Origin: Cycas panzhihuaensis
Taxonomy: Eukaryota > Cycadophyta
DNA: 64,000 bases
Direction: 5' to 3'
Assembly: GCA_023213395.1 (NCBI GenBank)
Contig: CM041465.1
Span: 3,906,001-3,970,000 of the forward strand
Positions 1 to 11,980 of this stretch are shown here, piece after piece. A program made the position numbers and the translations under genes. The notes under the pieces are model-generated. The model was not told where the DNA came from, searched no databases, and worked only from the letters and a program-made list of their open reading frames with translations. The first letter of the stretch is position 1, and each line of letters opens with the position of its first letter.

Positions 1-1910
1 CTAAATAGAAATAAACACAGTTGTATACCAAATTAGTTGCAAATATCCATAGATTTCGTTGAAGATAGATAAAAAATTTTATAGTTGTAAGGAAAGACAC
101 AAATATATACACTACAGATGAAATAAAACACTAGGATTATAACAGATACAAATAAATAAATTAGATAGAGGATAGAGGACATAATCTCTGATACATAGTT
201 GTGCTACAAGTTTCTTTCTTGAGATGAATATAAGGATAAGGTGCAATGTGAGATTTGCCCAATGTAGGGATAGAATAAATTGATGCTTGAATGTAACGTG
301 TAGAGTAATATACTGATAGTAATACTCATACACAATCACAAGAAGATAGGATATTATCCTAAATGTAAATGTTCATATAAATATAAGTGTTTATTAGACC
401 AACAAGGGAAGATAAGATCAAGGTTTTGATTGAGAATTCACAAAAATAGTTCAACCTTTTTGTCAGATAGAATTAGTATAGATTGGAATATGAAAAGTAG
501 TAACAAGATTAATGTGTGATAAACTAAACTAATATGTATATCAATAATGCATGTAGCAAACTTCTCACATAGTTCTCTGTAGATGGCTCAAATATAAAAG
601 TATGAAGAACCTAGTAATGTAGCTGTAACAGATTTGTAGAAGATTGACTTCAGAGGATAAGATCTTCTTCTACACAAGGTAAAACTTCAAACTTATTTCT
701 CTAGTAGATAGATGGGCTTGCTAGGAATCCAATAAGCAGTCATATGCCACACTTTTGCTAAGCGTATGAAGAGCTAGATCATATAAACAGTTATCAAATA
801 ATCCCTAATGCTCCAATACCAAATGATAGATTCAAAGGAGTAGAGTGGGATGCTAGATCACAGACCTCTTGAGTAAACAAAGTGATTTTTGAAGTTGGAA
901 GTGTTAAAAAACACCAAGGAGGTATTCCTACCCCTTAAATAGAGCTTTGGGGAGGCAGCAAGTACCATCACCTGACTTGCACATTAGCCAATAAGTAATT
1001 CAAACAATATTAAAAATATAACAATAATAAATGAATACACATACCTTAATAAAGTTGCATCAGCTCTAGGTGGCTATTGGGAGGCTCTAGGTGCCCTAGG
1101 GGGCCTCAGAGGTGGCTTTGAGGGGCCTTGGGTGCATAGTTCTTTAGTGACATTGGGGTTAGTCCCAACATAGATTAGTCCCTCTAAGGATGCCTGCTAT
1201 TAAAAATAGGTTGATTTTATTTTGACTCCTTATTTTAGTAGTTAGTTAGTTTTCTTACTTTTCACTTCTTATGCATGGTGGTTTGCATTTACCTACTTGC
1301 ATAGTTGCATGTTTAGTTAGTTGCTAGATTCCTTCTTAGGCTCTTTTTCCCTTTTTTTATTTTCCAAATACTATTGAGCATACAACTGCATTTCCCTTAG
1401 TCTAAGATTGCCTTTCCATTCCCTACACTCATGTCTACAAGACACATAAGTAACTTTGAGTAAGAGTTTAGGATTGCTCCTTTCTATGTGATCTTTTACC
1501 CTTGATTAATTTCTATGTTAAGTTATGATATTCCATTCCTACTTGCCATCATTCATTGATGGCCATACTGGGGAATAAACCTAAAATATCTACTTGATAA
1601 TATAGTATTAACTCCTTCCTTTTATTTCACTTTTCATTCCTATCATAAGCCAGGTTTCCTACTAGTATATTGTGAATTTTATGAGCATCTCTTGCCCTCC
1701 TCTATGATGCATTAGGGCTTGAGTGTGCACCTCATTTAAGATATTGACCTTTTTAATTTATGATAGTTTATTATATGTGATGATTTTCTCACCAGTTACA
1801 TGGCTTGGCTTTTATTAATCCACTGTCATCTTTACCTCCTTGCTCTTTGCTAAGTGAGCATAACTTAATGGCAGAGCCATGGGGGTATTATTTGAATATA
1901 TAAATACCAA
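1..1910. other. No gene seen; possible internal part of an LTR element
   Basis: I find no convincing coding region here. Short open frames such as one at 112-339 on the minus strand match no family I know and have the composition of AT-rich noise. Because a minus-strand LTR and primer-binding site end at 1944-1954, this stretch may be the leader or internal region of that element, but no gag or pol motif supports this. Confidence 0.4.
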
Positions 1911-1954
1911 ATCTGACACCATGTTAGAATATATGAATACAAACTCTAATACCA
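1911..1954 (-). promoter_or_regulatory. Doubled primer-binding site beside LTR copy 1
   Basis: Reading the minus strand down from 1954 gives TGGTATTAGAG directly after the LTR end, and 33 bases later TGGTGTCAGAT at 1921-1911. Each is followed by a similar run ending in ATATATTC, so the primer-binding region has been tandemly duplicated. The site resembles the plant initiator-tRNA-Met site TGGTATCAGAGC. Confidence 0.55.
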
Positions 1955-2286
1955 TATTGGAAAATATGCATGATAGAAAATAAAATAGCTAATAGACAAA
2001 ATAGATGAGTGGATTAATAAATAAATGAAGCATAATGAAGATGAAGCATATACATATTAATACAACAAAATAGAAAAATAGCCAATCTTTAAATTATAAT
2101 AAGGATGATATACATACTTATAATACAACTCACCATGTATGTGAGAACCCTTAATGGTAAACTTGTTATAGTATGGTATACATTTCTATATAGCACATAA
2201 TTCAATGAGACCTTTATTATAAAATATAAATAAACTAGAAAGATTGTGGATGGGGATAGATATGTAATTAGGTATTACACCTAACA
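1955..2286 (-). repeat. LTR copy 1 of a minus-strand LTR retrotransposon
   Basis: This 332 bp block is a direct repeat of 5176-5505. On the minus strand it starts TGTTAGGTG and ends CCAATA, a decayed TG...CA pair. Shared landmarks include the region around AATGAAGCATAATGAAGATG and the text near ACTCACCATGT. A primer-binding-site-like sequence follows on the minus strand, which sets the orientation. Identity to copy 2 looks to be near 75-80% by eye, so both are old. Confidence 0.7.
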
Positions 2287-2639
2287 TTCCTAATGATAAT
2301 AGATAATTAAATAAAATAGAATATCATATCAAGTGATAAGTCTTCAAATAAGTGCTAGAATATGAGTTATTATAATGAGATAATCAATTGTTGACATCCA
2401 TATAAAGTAAACTCCATTCGTTAAACCACACAGGTAACCAATTATTATGATCACCAGTTAACTAGGATGTTCTTTCGTGTATGTGGAATAATCAACTTTA
2501 CCCTAGGAACATGCCATCCTATGTGGCTAAATGCATAAGTTGAAGAAAAGTATATAAGGGTAGTTGAAAGGGTGTCTTACCTCTTGCCTATATGGGACAA
2601 TCCAAGTAGCTCTTTGACTACAATGGCTAGAAATAAATG

Positions 2640-2775
2640 GCTCCAAGGCCTTATAATGGTATTATGGTCTTAAATTGCTAATATGGGCTATAAATCATGC
2701 CTATATGGGTTAAAACATACAACTATGGGTTAAAATCATGCCACTATAGGCTTACAATGGCCTTAATAGGCTAAA
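2640..2775. repeat. Degenerate short tandem repeat, about 22-28 bp unit
   Basis: Phrases of the type CTATATGGGTTAAAACATAC and CTATGGGTTAAAATCATGCC recur at least four times with drift, flanked by similar TATAATGGTATTATGG text. The period is not constant, so I call it a decayed array. Confidence 0.5.
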
Positions 2776-4156
2776 ATATCCAATGATAAGTGTCATAAAT
2801 ATGACTTGTATGACTTAAATATATATTAAATGGTTCTCTCAAATGATAAATTTTAATGATATTTTAACAAATATGGATTCTCTAGAGCCTAAAATGAGCC
2901 TTTATGATAAATTTTATATGTTACCCCCTCATTTGGGATAGATTATATCAATATAATATATAATAAATGACGTGGAACTTTGAAAAAAATACATTTATAT
3001 GATAAAATATTAGAAAAATGATGAAAAATAAAGTTTAGAAAAAAAATTTAAGTTTGAGCTAAAATATTTACCTCATAGCAACTCCAAATAATGTCAAGTG
3101 ACTTACTAAAATGAATCTCTCTTAATTAGGAACCTAATGCAACTAACGAGACTAAAAATAGAGTTTGTATGCTCAAGTTATAGGCAAAATAATGATGCTA
3201 ACTCCTTAAAATCTAAAAACTAGGGGGCTTAGTCCCTTTTGATGGATAGCGAGTGGATGCATATACGCTCCATGTGTGTAAGGGGCTAAATATAAAGGGG
3301 CTATTAAAACTCAAATGAGATCACAATCTAGTATAATTAGGTTTGCATTTACAAAAAATATAAAACCCTTTTCATAAAATTTAATATCCTTGACTTATGG
3401 AAAAAAAATGCCAAATCAATATCCTCCATAAAGAATAACATACACCAAAAGATTTTTCCAAAAAATTTAAAATGATTAGGTTTTTACTATTTTATCTTCC
3501 TATGTAAGTGGACTTTGGGCAGCAAGGATGCAAGTGTGCAATGATATACAGGTAGCTCTAACATTGTTTATAGGTGTCTCTCATGTAGGGGTGAAATATT
3601 GTTGATGGAGTTTGCCATTGTTTACATGGATTATGCTCATATAAAGTTTGTTAGCACCCTAGTTTGATTCTTCCTCAACCAACTCTAACAAAACCTCATT
3701 TATATGGTATTCTCTATTATCTCCAAAAATGTATTTGTCAGTATCTTAATGGTTGAATCCTTTATTTTATAGTCATCTTTATCTATCTTTTATTATCAAT
3801 GATGTGTAAGTCATAGTCCTTTCTAGTGAGAATTTACAGTCTATTTATTCTCCTTTATCATGGAGGTTTCCCATACCTTTTGAGTAGGGGTTCATAAATC
3901 CCATCGCATTCTATCTTAACCAATGGCTCCTCTCCCTATTATGCTAAGAACAAGTATTGCTACTATCATCAAGGTGGACCATAATGATGAATAATATAGA
4001 GAAATAGACAATAATATAGAAAACTCTTCATAAAGAAGAAATTGATTCTTGGTTAAATCATCACTTTATTGCTAGGTGATGGGCATTTGACTCATTTCAA
4101 GTCACATATTAATCCATTAAAATTAAGAGACAATGGCCTTCTTTTAAACTTATATC

Positions 4157-4160
<4 letters not shown>

Positions 4161-4217
<57 letters not shown>
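4161..4217. repeat. ATT microsatellite, about 19 copies
   Basis: Uninterrupted ATT trinucleotide run of 57 bases. No gene context; probably length-polymorphic. Confidence 0.97.
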
Positions 4218-5157
4218 GCAAGGTCTAGGTTATAATAGGTTTTAAAAAATAAAAACAACCTCTCAAACCCTGCATATGTGTTAATGATGGTGCAATCCCT
4301 ATAGATAAAAATTAGATATAATTATATAACTTCAAATAAAACATACATATCTCATTTTTATAGGCACTTTAAACAAAGTCATTCTATATATGCATAAGTA
4401 GATATTATGTTTTTTTGTATTTTTTAAAGCCATTTTATATTATAAAGAAAGAAAGTATTTTAAGCTTTCTAAAAAAATTTGAATGGCCTTTTTTGGCCTT
4501 AAATTTAGAAACAAATCCTAGTCATAAGACACCCTTAAAGGCCTCCAAATTGAGGCTAAAAGACTATAAAAAGACTCACTTTTTCTTTCTTTCTTTCTTT
4601 TCTTAATAATAGATTCACATCATCTGAAAGGTGATCAAGCCTACAACTAGTGTCTATGTACTATATTTTCTATAATAAACAACTTCAAAATAGAGTCTTT
4701 TTTATAACTTCATGAATAATCCTTTTAGTAACTCTAATGTGCTTCAAGGTAGGCTTTAAACAACATTTTTGGTAGCTCAAAACATGGTTCAAATAGCCTC
4801 TAAAAAACCCTCAATTTTTTTCCTTTTAATAGTTTTAAATATGCTTTAAAATAGCTTCATAATGACATCAAGATAGCCTCTTAAAATTACTTTAAAATAT
4901 GATAAAATAGGCTTGAATTTTTTTAAAAATAATAATAATAGCCATTTAAATTTTTAAAATAGAGATAAGAATGTAGCCCCTTAAATGTGCATAAAATACA
5001 ATGTAATGCAATTTTAAATGTCTTAAAAAAAAACTCTTTCAAATGGGCAAAAAATAGGTCACTAATTAGGCATAGAATAGGTTCCTTAAACAATATAAAA
5101 TAAGCTCTGAAAGGTTGAAAAGAATAAGCTTTAAAATATTTCCCTTAAGAATTTGAA

Positions 5158-5175
5158 CCTTGGTATCTGATATTG
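5158..5175 (-). promoter_or_regulatory. Decayed primer-binding site beside LTR copy 2
   Basis: On the minus strand the LTR end CCAACA is followed by CAATATCAGATACCAAGG. This matches the common plant site TGGTATCAGAGCCAAGG if the TGG has become CAA and GC has become TA. It supports the minus orientation of the family. Confidence 0.45.
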
Positions 5176-5505
5176 TGTTGGAAAATATGCATCATAGGTA
5201 TGATACCATGATAGAAAATAAAATAGCTAATAGACAAAATGGGTGAGTGAATAAACAAAGAAATGAAGCATAATGAAGATGAAGTATGTACATGTTAACA
5301 CAGTAAAATGGAAGAATGACTAAACTTTAAATTAGAATTAGGATGATATGCATACTTATAATACAACTCACCATGTGTGAGAACCCTCAATGGTCAACTT
5401 GTTGTGGGCTACCACACAACTCAACCAAACATCTAATATAAAATATAAATAAGATAGAGAAAGTATGAATGGGCATAAATATATAATTGGGTATTACACC
5501 TAATA
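5176..5505 (-). repeat. LTR copy 2 of the minus-strand LTR family
   Basis: Direct repeat of 1955-2286, 330 bp. On the minus strand it starts TATTAGGTG (TG changed to TA) and ends TTCCAACA. Because a primer-binding-like site follows both copies, the two are either 5' LTRs of separate insertions or part of a tandem LTR-internal-LTR-internal array. Confidence 0.7.
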
Positions 5506-5899
5506 GATATGATCCTTTAAAGATTCATGATTCAAGTATATCATAAGACAAACATCTATATATGCCCTTCCTTGCTATAGTAGTGAAATATGGATACCTT
5601 TGGAGTTATATTTCTATTATGACAACCTTATAGGTACTTTATCACATATGAGTAGGACTCATTAGCTTTAGGACCCATCACTTTATCCTTAATCCATTAC
5701 TCCTACCTACTTATATGATCAGTCCTAAGTAACTATCCCATATACACTCTTTAATCATATACCAACTAACCCTTTGAAAACTAGAGCCACTAAGAAAATC
5801 ATCCAAGATCCAGAAATCATGTGATAATGATCAAATAATAAGCTATAATGTCAAAATAATATAATGAATAAGTAAAAGACAAGAGCAACACTAAGATAA
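5506..5899. other. No gene seen
   Basis: AT-rich sequence with no recognisable motif. It lies between LTR copy 2 and the LTR of element A1, whose outer edge I could not place exactly. Confidence 0.4.
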
Positions 5900-6190
5900 A
5901 TTATTCACAGGTAAATTAGTCACCATGTGAGGCTCAATTTGGGCAGAGCTTTTGCATATACTTCAAGATCATATACAAAAGAATGATATGGGGCTTAATT
6001 TATAAGCAAATTGTCAATATTTCAAGGATTATAATTGATTGACTAAGTAGCACATGTGGTAGACCTGACTTGATTATCAAATGTAATGAATTTAACAATG
6101 TGGGTTACCTTATGATACAAAATACACATGATGTACATAAAATTAACATATATTACAAAGAAATAAAGGTGATATTACAAAGTTTTAGCA
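5900..6190 (-). repeat. 3' LTR of copia element A1 (outer end approximate)
   Basis: On the minus strand the LTR begins TGCTAAAACTTT right after a polypurine-like AAGAAGGG. It aligns with the LTR start at 21564 (TGTTAAAACTTTCTAATATC) and with a shared interior (AGGTCTACC against AGGTCCACC, then TTATAATC, then AAGCTCTGCCCAA against AAGCTCTACCCAA). The distal boundary is uncertain. Confidence 0.6.
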
Positions 6191-6194
6191 CCCT

Positions 6195-6480
6195 TCTTTA
6201 ATAGCAACTTCATTTCTTCTAATACTGAAGTTGTATCAAAACTACTCAAACTTTAGTTTACCAAGTGCTTTAGTGAAGACTTGGTCCTTAGTTGGTTGAT
6301 GAATTCAATTGATGAATCTGTCAGGAGGTTATTGAAAGTGAACTTCCTTTGTGAGCTTTCCATTTAGAAAGGTAATATTTAATACCATGTGAGCTTTATG
6401 ATACTCAATAGGGCTAATTGCATGGAATTTTATTTTGCATAGCCATCTATAATTAATTTCCTTTCTCCCAAGTGGTAATT
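6195..6480 (-). pseudogene. Copia RT fragment fused to the RNase H tail (A1)
   Basis: The minus strand reads LPLGRKEINYRWLCKIKFH, the N-terminal RT segment of copia elements, and then jumps to TFLNGKLTKEVHF, the segment that normally follows about 60 residues later. Shortly after comes FTKALGKLKFE, the last motif before the polypurine tract. The catalytic YVDD segment and nearly all of RNase H are missing. Element E of the same family also shows an internal deletion, with different ends. Confidence 0.7.
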
Positions 6481-6959
6481 CTATTAGCTCTTAAGTGTCA
6501 TTTGTTATGATGTAGTTCATCTCTTCATCTATAGATTCTTTCCAAGTTTGGTCTTTTACTACATCCTCAAATGTAGAAGGCTTATATATTTTAAGGACAT
6601 GTGCCATTAAGGCAAAATTTATAGAGTGTCTTATTTTTTTAGGTATTTTGCTAGCTATGGGAGGAGGAGAAGTATCCTTTAATATTTACTATACCCATTT
6701 AGGAGGTAGTTAAATGATGGTAGATTCCACCTAAAGGTCTTTAATTGAAATAGGTGGCAAGGTTATCCTTACTTATGTTTCTGGTATGGAGGCTACTAGA
6801 ATTGATGAAGGACCTAGATTATAGGAGGAGGCTAGTATTGGTGGCTCTAGAATTTATTTAAAAGATACTTGTGATACACTAACATCATCTATTTCTATAA
6901 TCTAAGTTTAACATAGAGTCAGGTCCTATGTATCCTCTGTAAATATGATGTCCTGAGTT

Positions 6960-7800
6960 ATGTAAGCTTAGTTTCTAATAGTGTCAAACACCTTGTAGGC
7001 TTTACAAAGAAGTACATAACTAAGGAAGATATATTTTAGGCTCTTATCATTAAGCTTCTTTTTGTTCTCCTTAAGAACAAGTTTATATGTTGCAGATCCA
7101 AAAATCTTCAAGTATGCAATAATTGGTTTCTGTCCTGACCAATATTCTTTAAGAGTGATATTCTTAACCATAATTGTGGGACTTATATTGGTTAGGTATA
7201 CAACTATATATATAGAATTAGCCTAAAATATGGTGGCTAGATTTACAACACCAAGCATGGCTTTTCCTTTGTTTACCAATGTTTGATTCATCCTTTTGAC
7301 TATATTATTTTATTATAGTATGTGGGGTACTAAAAATTGGATTTGGATGCCATGTTCCTTGCAAAAGTCATTAAACTAATTAGAGATATACTCATCACCA
7401 TTATCAAATCTAAGGGTCTTAATTATCATACCACTTTCATTCTTAACAATAACTTTGAACTCTTTAAATTTGCCTAGGGATTAGTACTTATTTTTGAAGA
7501 AGTAGACCCATACTTTCCTTGAGAAGTTATCTAAGAATATGACGAAATACAAGTTCTCATTGAGTGATTAGATTAAGATGGGCCTACAAATGTCTGAGTG
7601 GACCAACTCTAATGGTTTTGAGGCTCTCCATGCATTCTTGGAAAGGAATTTTTCTCTTTACTACTTTCCCTTGAGGCGTGGCTTACATATGCTACTATAT
7701 TTCTTAATTTTAGGTAAACCATATACTATTTAAAGCCTAGATATATGGTTCAAGCTTTACATATTTAAATGAATAAGGTGTTGATGTCATAATTAGTCTT
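6960..7800 (-). pseudogene. Copia integrase remnant (A1)
   Basis: The best segment, 7171-6968 minus, reads KEYWSGQKPIIAYLKIFGSA and later SKAYKVFDTIRN. This is the C-terminal integrase motif of copia elements: the acidic-Trp-x-Gly-x-x-P block followed by FG and KAY blocks. The catalytic core further up (about 7200-7700) is in pieces across frames. Integrase would join retroelement cDNA into the genome; this copy cannot. Confidence 0.75.
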
Positions 7801-7989
7801 TGGTGCTATTCAGATTGGCCTTTTATTTTTAATGTGAGCATTCTCTCAATTCCTGGATAGAAGGGAATTATTTAATAATTACACCTTTCCCCTTATCAAG
7901 TTGAGCACTTTGGGCCATTAAGTAGGATTTATTTAGTGAGTAATGGAAAGGGGAATACCATCTAACCTATATAAACTACCATCTTTATG

Positions 7990-8330
7990 TCATATGACCA
8001 CAAGTTTATTAGTTGCATGATCTATAATTTTATAAATACCTTGGCTAAAGAGGACATCTAGATTCTTCTTGTCCATTTGACTGATGGAGAGCAAGTTCAT
8101 TTTCATTCCTAGAACAATGAACACATTATTGATATGGTGTCTAATGTTGGAATCTTTTAATGCTATTAGAGCCCTACCAATTTTGATCACATCCTATATT
8201 AAATTATCACAAAATGTGATTGTTTGGATGCTTATTAGGTAGGTCTCTTCCAACATCTTTTCTAAATTAGTCATACATCTAGTTGTATTAGAATCAAGAA
8301 GCTAAGAATCTTCATAAAGTTAAGAAGATA
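7990..8330 (-). pseudogene. Copia protease end and gag-pre-integrase domain (A1)
   Basis: At about 8310 the minus strand reads LLDSNTTRCMTN, an aspartic protease active site in which the family DSG is DSN: the Asp and Ser remain and the Gly is lost. The same frame runs into HHINNVFIVLGMKMNLLSIS, the block before integrase usually read as YVPGLKKNLLS. The matching stretch of E (46090-46260) is nearly the same protein, the clearest proof that A1 and E are one family. Confidence 0.75.
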
Positions 8331-8375
8331 GAGCTACAAAGAATAGGTTATGGGAGGAAGTATCCTAATTATCTC

Positions 8376-9725
8376 CTACATTACCTCCTTGCTATTGAAT
8401 ATTTTACTAGTTCTCTTAATTTCTATTGGGGAACCACTTCCTGTTCTATGGCCTTTGGCTTTGAGTAGGTTTTGGATTCTAATTTTGTTGGTAGAATTGG
8501 TCTTGTGGTTGAAATGATGGCCCTCCTTATGTATAGAAAGAATCTCCTTATTATAAGATAGGGCCACCTTATTAGTAATAGGGGGGTCCTTATAACAAAA
8601 TAAAACCTCCTTATTACGAGAAAGGGGCTTCTTGTAGAGGGCATAATCCTCCTTATTGATAGCTTTGCCTTTGTTGAGGGTAGCATAGACCTCTTTGTTG
8701 ATAAGAGGGTGCTCCTTATTAATAAAATAGAGTTGTTTGTTAATAATATGGGGAAAATTATTGGAATCTAGGCCCATAATATTAACTCCCTTAATTTTGT
8801 GAGAGTTAAAAATCATCTTAATACATCCTATATTCAACAATAAGGTGTTCAGTTTTTCCACAGTAAAGGCATATGACATTTGGTCTACTCTACCAGTTCT
8901 TTTATGGTTAAGACTGTGGTTGTTACTGTTGCTCAAATAGATTAAAGGAGGTATTAATTAGTTATTACTACTAGTGAGTTGGATAATAATGTATCTATTG
9001 AGAGATGGTGAGAGAGTCTAATTATTGAGCTTGATTTTGGTGCTAACTAGGCTGATGAGCTACTCTATTAATAGTCTTGCCTTTTTTGAATTACAAACTA
9101 TAAAAGTAGGGGCCAAGACATATATAGATATAAGATTAAGTCAATTGAGTATATTCTCCTCTCATAGTAAGAGTCTCTTAAAGGTTATGAGGTTTATTTT
9201 AAAATAATTATCATGAATTTTAGAGACAAAAGAATTATATTCTATTGGTAAAAGGTTTAGGATGCTAGATATGAGGTCATGATCTAAAGGTTGTTTACTA
9301 GATTATTAATTGGTTCTTAATGGTTTTTATTTTAGTCAAGTGAGTTGTAATAGTGCCTATAAAATAGATGGTAAATATGCAAGATTTAAGGGTTAAGGAT
9401 CTAGATTCATCCTTTCTCTTATAGAGGCCACAAAGAATAGTCCACCCCTCACGAGATGTTTAGGTTATTTCAATATTTTTAGTCTACTTGGTCTTCAACA
9501 ACCAAGTGGAGGAAGGAGAAAGAAACATCATCCTTAGCTTTAAAGTTAGTTAAGGCCATAGGATTAGGAGGAATTAAGGTGTTAGGGTTATTAGGGTCTT
9601 GTGTAGGCCTCGGTAAGAGTATATCTCCATTTATATAGGCTCAAAAGTCATTCATGATAAGTAGATTTTTAACTTATTTTTTTCATGGAATAAAATTATA
9701 GATGTCATTAAGTTTAATTATGTTG
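8376..9725 (-). pseudogene. Copia gag remnant with zinc knuckle (A1)
   Basis: The gag runs down from about 9725. Its middle part (9650-9270) is legible: AYINGDILLPRP, then REGWTILCGLYKRKDESRS and THLTKIKTIKNQL, the UBN2-type gag of plant copia elements that forms the virus-like particle. Near its end, 8871-8830, lies a CCHC zinc knuckle reading CLYCGKTEHLIVEY, with the fourth ligand Cys replaced by Tyr. Below it (8690-8400) runs a stretch rich in Lys, Asn and Ile that I cannot assign. Some stops are in frame, and the two open frames at 8376-8936 overlap; the zinc knuckle lies in a third frame. Confidence 0.7.
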
Positions 9726-10660
9726 TATAATAACATTTATGATGTAATTATTCTAAGTTTTTTTTTTTCTTTATGTCTTTAAAGTTTATGTTATTATGAA
9801 CTAAACTACCTAAGGGGCTGCTAATCTAGGAAAGTTCTTTGTTATTATTTTATCTAGTAGTGCTTACCCATAAGTGGTAAACTAGGGGCCTTATATATTG
9901 ATATGTCAGCTCAAGGCACTATATACCTTAATACATGGGCTATAATAAAGGTCTAAGACCCTCCCAATTTGTTTCCCCACCTATACTAGACTTCTACCTA
10001 GTGAAAGATCTAACTATGAGAGCTTAACTAATTGAGGCACTCACCTCCTTTGAGTTTAACGTAGTCTCCAAACTCTAATAGGAAAGGTTTATATTTTAGC
10101 CTACCACCTATTACACCTTATATCTAATGGTTTCCTTAATAAATTAGAGTACACCTATGGCATGTACAAGGTGGTGACTTTAGGGGTCCTAACTGTTCCC
10201 CTTACAAGGTTAGAATAAGGGCGATTAATTAGGGACTTATCCTTTTTAATATGAGAGTATCAATTTTATGGTATGATTTATTACAACTAAAAGGTTATTT
10301 TAAAGTAAAATAACTAAAATATAAAATCAAAATAAAGGAAATTAAAAGACAATGATGGGTTTAGAGTGCTCTTTGATTAGGCATACAAAAGAGAGAGTCA
10401 CATCAATATTCTAAGAGCAATATCCACAAAAAATCAATACTACACACTTGTTAGCCTTAAAAATAGAATAAGATAGCTAATTAAAAATTACAAATAGCAT
10501 AAAGCAGTAAGAGAGTATTTGAAAAACTAAAATAGGCCTTTAAAATTTGAGAAAAAGGCTCAAATAAGATCAAATACCAAGATCAACTTTGGTAGCTTAT
10601 AACTTTAGCAAAACTACTTCAAATCTAGCTCAATTTAATTCCAAATTATTAGTGTGGTGA

Positions 10661-11184
10661 TGGAGCAATAGTGCATGTGTTTTTATGAATAAGTTAGATG
10701 GCATATGGCAACTTAGTACTCCTTGGAATATGATTTACGTGAAGGAGATTTATGGGCATGATAAGGCAAATTTGAGGACAAGAAAAATGGTGATTTGAGG
10801 TAATGAGATGCTTGTTGCATGTGAGGTTGCATGACAAGATAGGGCATTTGTTGGGCATGTTTAAGGATAATATTTAGCATGTTTGATGATGTGTTATTTT
10901 AATTGATTAAATGGGTAAAGAAGGATGAGTTTTGTTAAAGATAACTGAGTTGCAAAAAAGTAAACTTTGTTGAGCAGTGTAGATCATTACATGATTTATA
11001 AGGTATGGTTTATTCATTGGTAATGTTGTGGCATGAGTTGTGTTTTAGGCAATTAATTGAACTGTGATGTGTCTTGATGATTTAATGATAACATATGATA
11101 TGTATGATCATTTTGAAAGTTATGAGGCATTGATTTAATGGTGAAGGAAGTGGTTCATATACTCGTTGATTGTTTGGAAATATG
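10661..11184. other. No gene seen; left flank of element D
   Basis: This stretch is unusually G and T rich for the window, with many GATG and GGCATG phrases. The right flank of D (18735-18900) has the same character, so the two were contiguous before D inserted. It may be the leader side of element C, whose gag starts near 18920. No LTR or primer-binding site is visible. Confidence 0.4.
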
Positions 11185-11189
11185 GACAC
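11185..11189. repeat. Target site duplication GACAC, left
   Basis: GACAC directly precedes the 5' LTR of D and recurs at 18730-18734 directly after the 3' LTR. Five bases is the usual copia value. Confidence 0.93.
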
Positions 11190-11487
11190 TGAAAAGGGTT
11201 AATGACATAAGGTCATTACATTAGTTGATTATTTCGAAAAAGGGTCTTAAGTGAACTTTAAATTAGATCACTTAAGTGAAATGCACTTTCATGTGCATTA
11301 TGTGTAATTTCATTTCACCTAACTCAAATGCTCCCTCTCTCAATATAAAAGTAAAGCTTAATGGAGGAGATTCATTCTTTACCTCCCCATTTTGTGAGAG
11401 CTACTTTCTTTCTCTCAAGTCTCTCTTACTCCCATGTTTGCCTTTGTGTTTAGTGCATGGAGATGAAGGATAGATCCACTCTTTTCA
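11190..11487 (+). repeat. 5' LTR of D
   Basis: Starts TGAAAAGGGTTAATG and ends CCACTCTTTTCA. It is the same length as the 3' LTR at 18432-18729. Reading both through, I count four substitutions and no indel, about 1.3% divergence. Three of the four are transitions. Confidence 0.95.
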
Positions 11488-11489
11488 TG

Positions 11490-11501
11490 TGGTATTAGAG
11501 C
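11490..11501 (+). promoter_or_regulatory. Primer-binding site of D
   Basis: TGGTATTAGAGC two bases after the LTR; one mismatch to TGGTATCAGAGC, complementary to the 3' end of plant initiator tRNA-Met. It would prime minus-strand cDNA. Confidence 0.85.
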
Positions 11502-11980
11502 TTGCTTCCTTCATATTCCCCACTTGCACTTGCAATGGAGCCATCACTTCCTTCTCCCCCACAATCCATGTGGTGAAGGAGATTGTGAAAGTGAATTTAG
11601 AAATATTTTCAAGTTATTATGATAGCATATTTTGTATTGTTTGCTTTTCCTTTCTCTTTTGCAGGTTTGGAAGCATAATATAAGGAGTTGTAAGGCCCAA
11701 GGATTCCAATCCTTTGCTGGCCATTCATGCTATCTCATTCTTCTTTTTCTTTTCCCTTTTTTGTCCATTTAACAAGGGAAATCTTTGAAATTTTTCCGAC
11801 ATTTAGAAGAATGATTGTAAGGAGTTTTACCCATTTTTTTAAAAGAATTTTGAGCCATTTAAAATATCTATCATTGTATGCTCTCACCTTGCCCATATTG
11901 GGATCCTGGTGATCAAAAAATGATGGAAATTTCATATGGTATCATGTGTTAATGAGATATTAACAAGCTGAAATTTCTGC

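Larger units (their letters stand above)
2287..5157. other. Interval between the two LTR copies, no coding motif
   Basis: I see no gag, protease, integrase or reverse transcriptase motif on either strand. If the flanking LTRs bound one element, this is its gutted internal region (2.9 kb). It holds a degenerate tandem array near 2640-2775, an ATT microsatellite, and at 4740-5120 a loose series of phrases like AAAATAGCCTCTTAAA. The open frame at 4415-4606 is low-complexity and not credible as a gene. Confidence 0.45.
5900..10660 (-). mobile_element. Decayed Ty1/copia retrotransposon A1, 5' end lost
   Basis: Going down the minus strand it has a ~900 bp leader (about 10660-9740), gag, zinc knuckle, protease, gag-pre-integrase, integrase, a fragment of reverse transcriptase and the end of RNase H, then polypurine tract and 3' LTR. 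This is the copia order. No 5' LTR or primer-binding site is visible near 10660, so the start is truncated or unrecognisable. The leader matches the leader of element E (36500-37290) in reverse complement, and the proteins match E closely. Most of RT and RNase H has been deleted. Stops and frameshifts are frequent, so nothing is functional. Confidence 0.8.

Noticed and set aside
112-339. Minus-strand 75-codon frame at the window start
   Set aside because: Hydrophobic, Ile/Leu/Tyr-rich translation of AT-rich DNA; no motif, no second copy in the window.
4415-4606. 63-codon frame with FFFLSFF end
   Set aside because: Low-complexity T-rich run; nothing coding-like around it.
11276-11473. 65-codon open frame, repeated at 18518-18712
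   Set aside because: It is inside both LTRs of element D and is explained by LTR sequence.
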